The notes under the pieces: generated by a model | Seen by the model: only the letters and a program-made list of their open reading frames with translations | Told to the model about the DNA's origin: nothing | The model's database searches: none | Shown here: positions 5,271 to 5,845 of the stretch, piece by piece | How the letters are laid out: every line of letters begins with the position of its first letter | Position numbering within the stretch: the first letter of the stretch is position 1 | Source of the DNA: Thermoplasmata archaeon | GTDB taxonomy: Archaea; Thermoplasmatota; Thermoplasmata; Sysuiplasmatales; Sysuiplasmataceae | DNA: 5,845 nucleotides | Assembly: GCA_021811925.1 (NCBI GenBank) | Contig: JAKAPY010000112.1 | Coordinates: forward strand, 1-5,845 | Direction: 5' to 3' | Translations under genes and position numbers: made by a program

Positions 5271-5797
5271 GGAGTGGAACTGGACTGACAACCGGAAGAA
5301 GAAGGATGCTCCTTGTCGCTTTTGTGGCCTCGGTCACTTTGATTGTGGTCGTGGCGGAATACACGGTGCTGGCACCGGGCAGGAGTTCCCAGATTGAGAG
5401 TACGCTTGTCATAGACTTCGGGACAGAAAGCCCCTCTTTCATGCCGGGACATACGCTCAATTTCACCGAGGCGCATGGAGTATGGAGCTACACCGTCTCC
5501 AATTCAAGCATCTCGGAGTACATCTTCAGCAATGTGAGTATCACGAACGACAGCGCGTGGTCACTGATGCAGGCATCGTCTGCCGCCATGAAGTCGGCCA
5601 CTGGAGTGAATCTCACTTTCAAGACTGTCTATTTTCCAGAGTACGGGGAATCACAAATAACAGGCATCCAGGGAGTGAGCGACACAAACACCCTTTTCTG
5701 GCAGTACACTGTAAGCGGCCAGCCAGCAGCGTACGGCGCACAGCTGGAGATGTTGAAGCAGGGGGATGTGGTTGTCTGGAGCATGTCCCCCGCGTAG
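5267..5797 (+). CDS. Membrane-anchored extracellular protein, DUF4430-like
   Basis: The 176-residue product has a basic N-terminus (GRRR, 10-13), one hydrophobic helix (about 14-36) and an extracytoplasmic domain, so it is either anchored by, or cleaved after, that helix. The last 35 residues carry the pattern FWQYTVSGQPAAYGAQ...LKQGDVVVW, which I recognise as the end of DUF4430 (transcobalamin C-terminal-like) domains. The VIDFG at 48-52 also fits their first strand. Such domains are found in secreted proteins, some of them linked to cobalamin binding; no ligand can be assigned here. Five N-X-S/T sequons (Asn65, 79, 89, 94, 115) suit a glycosylated surface protein. The GTG start overlaps the PAC2 stop (GTGA), typical of translational coupling; ATG at 5306 is an alternative but would lose the positive residues before the helix. 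The family call is from memory of the pattern, not a search. Confidence 0.75.
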   Translation: MRSGTGLTTGRRRMLLVAFVASVTLIVVVAEYTVLAPGRSSQIESTLVIDFGTESPSFMPGHTLNFTEAHGVWSYTVSNSSISEYIFSNVSITNDSAWSLMQASSAAMKSATGVNLTFKTVYFPEYGESQITGIQGVSDTNTLFWQYTVSGQPAAYGAQLEMLKQGDVVVWSMSPA

Positions 5798-5816
5798 TCT
5801 GCGACTTTTATGCATG

Positions 5817-5839
5817 CAGAATATGACGGATAAATTCTG
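5817..5839. repeat. Inverted repeat after the last gene
   Basis: CAGAAT (5817-5822) and ATTCTG (5834-5839) are perfect six-base arms around an 11-base spacer. A second, overlapping pair, TCTGC (5798-5802) and GCAGA (5816-5820), begins right after the stop codon. Two competing hairpins could mark the transcript end, or the repeat could be an operator for a gene beyond the window, since GATAAATT at 5829-5836 looks TATA-like. The window ends before this can be judged. Confidence 0.25.
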
Positions 5840-5845
5840 TATAGG

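Overview
The window looks archaeal, most likely from a moderately GC-rich member of the Thermoplasmatota; the phylum is an inference. Supporting signs are an archaeal-type PAC2 proteasome-assembly chaperone homologue, a TET-type M42 aminopeptidase, heavy use of AGG/AGA and ATA codons, GTG and TTG starts, and A/T-rich TATA-like boxes about 26 bases upstream of several ATG codons, the geometry of leaderless archaeal transcripts. I see no rRNA, tRNA, CRISPR array, insertion sequence or phage gene.

Layout. The first 293 bases carry the C-terminal end of an unrecognised membrane protein on the + strand. It converges, with a 13-base gap, on an M42 peptidase encoded on the - strand (307-1404). A 145-base divergent intergenic region separates the peptidase from a dienelactone hydrolase family gene (1550-2374, +); it holds a TATA-like box for each gene and a 17-bp near-palindrome on the hydrolase side. 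The remaining genes are all on the + strand: a 12-helix MFS transporter (2475-3743) with an unusual leader, a MarR-type regulator (3975-4394), a PAC2 family protein (4458-5270), and a membrane-anchored extracellular protein resembling DUF4430 (5267-5797) that overlaps the PAC2 gene by four bases.

How the genes may work together. The transporter followed by a MarR regulator fits a ligand-responsive efflux or uptake unit, and the nearby hydrolase could act on a related small molecule, but this is context only. The M42 peptidase and the PAC2 protein both fit cytosolic protein turnover: one degrades peptides released by the proteasome, the other probably binds it, and its C-terminus Ala-Tyr-Leu resembles a proteasome-docking HbYX tail. 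The coupling of PAC2 to a secreted-type protein is unexplained.

The most unusual spots are the leader of the transporter gene, where a well-placed Shine-Dalgarno and ATG open an 11-codon reading frame that ends in TGA two codons before the TTG start, in the same frame and inside an inverted repeat; the HbYX-like tail of PAC2; and the palindromes next to the hydrolase and MarR promoters. Most genes belong to known families, and I do not see clear evidence for a wholly new system.
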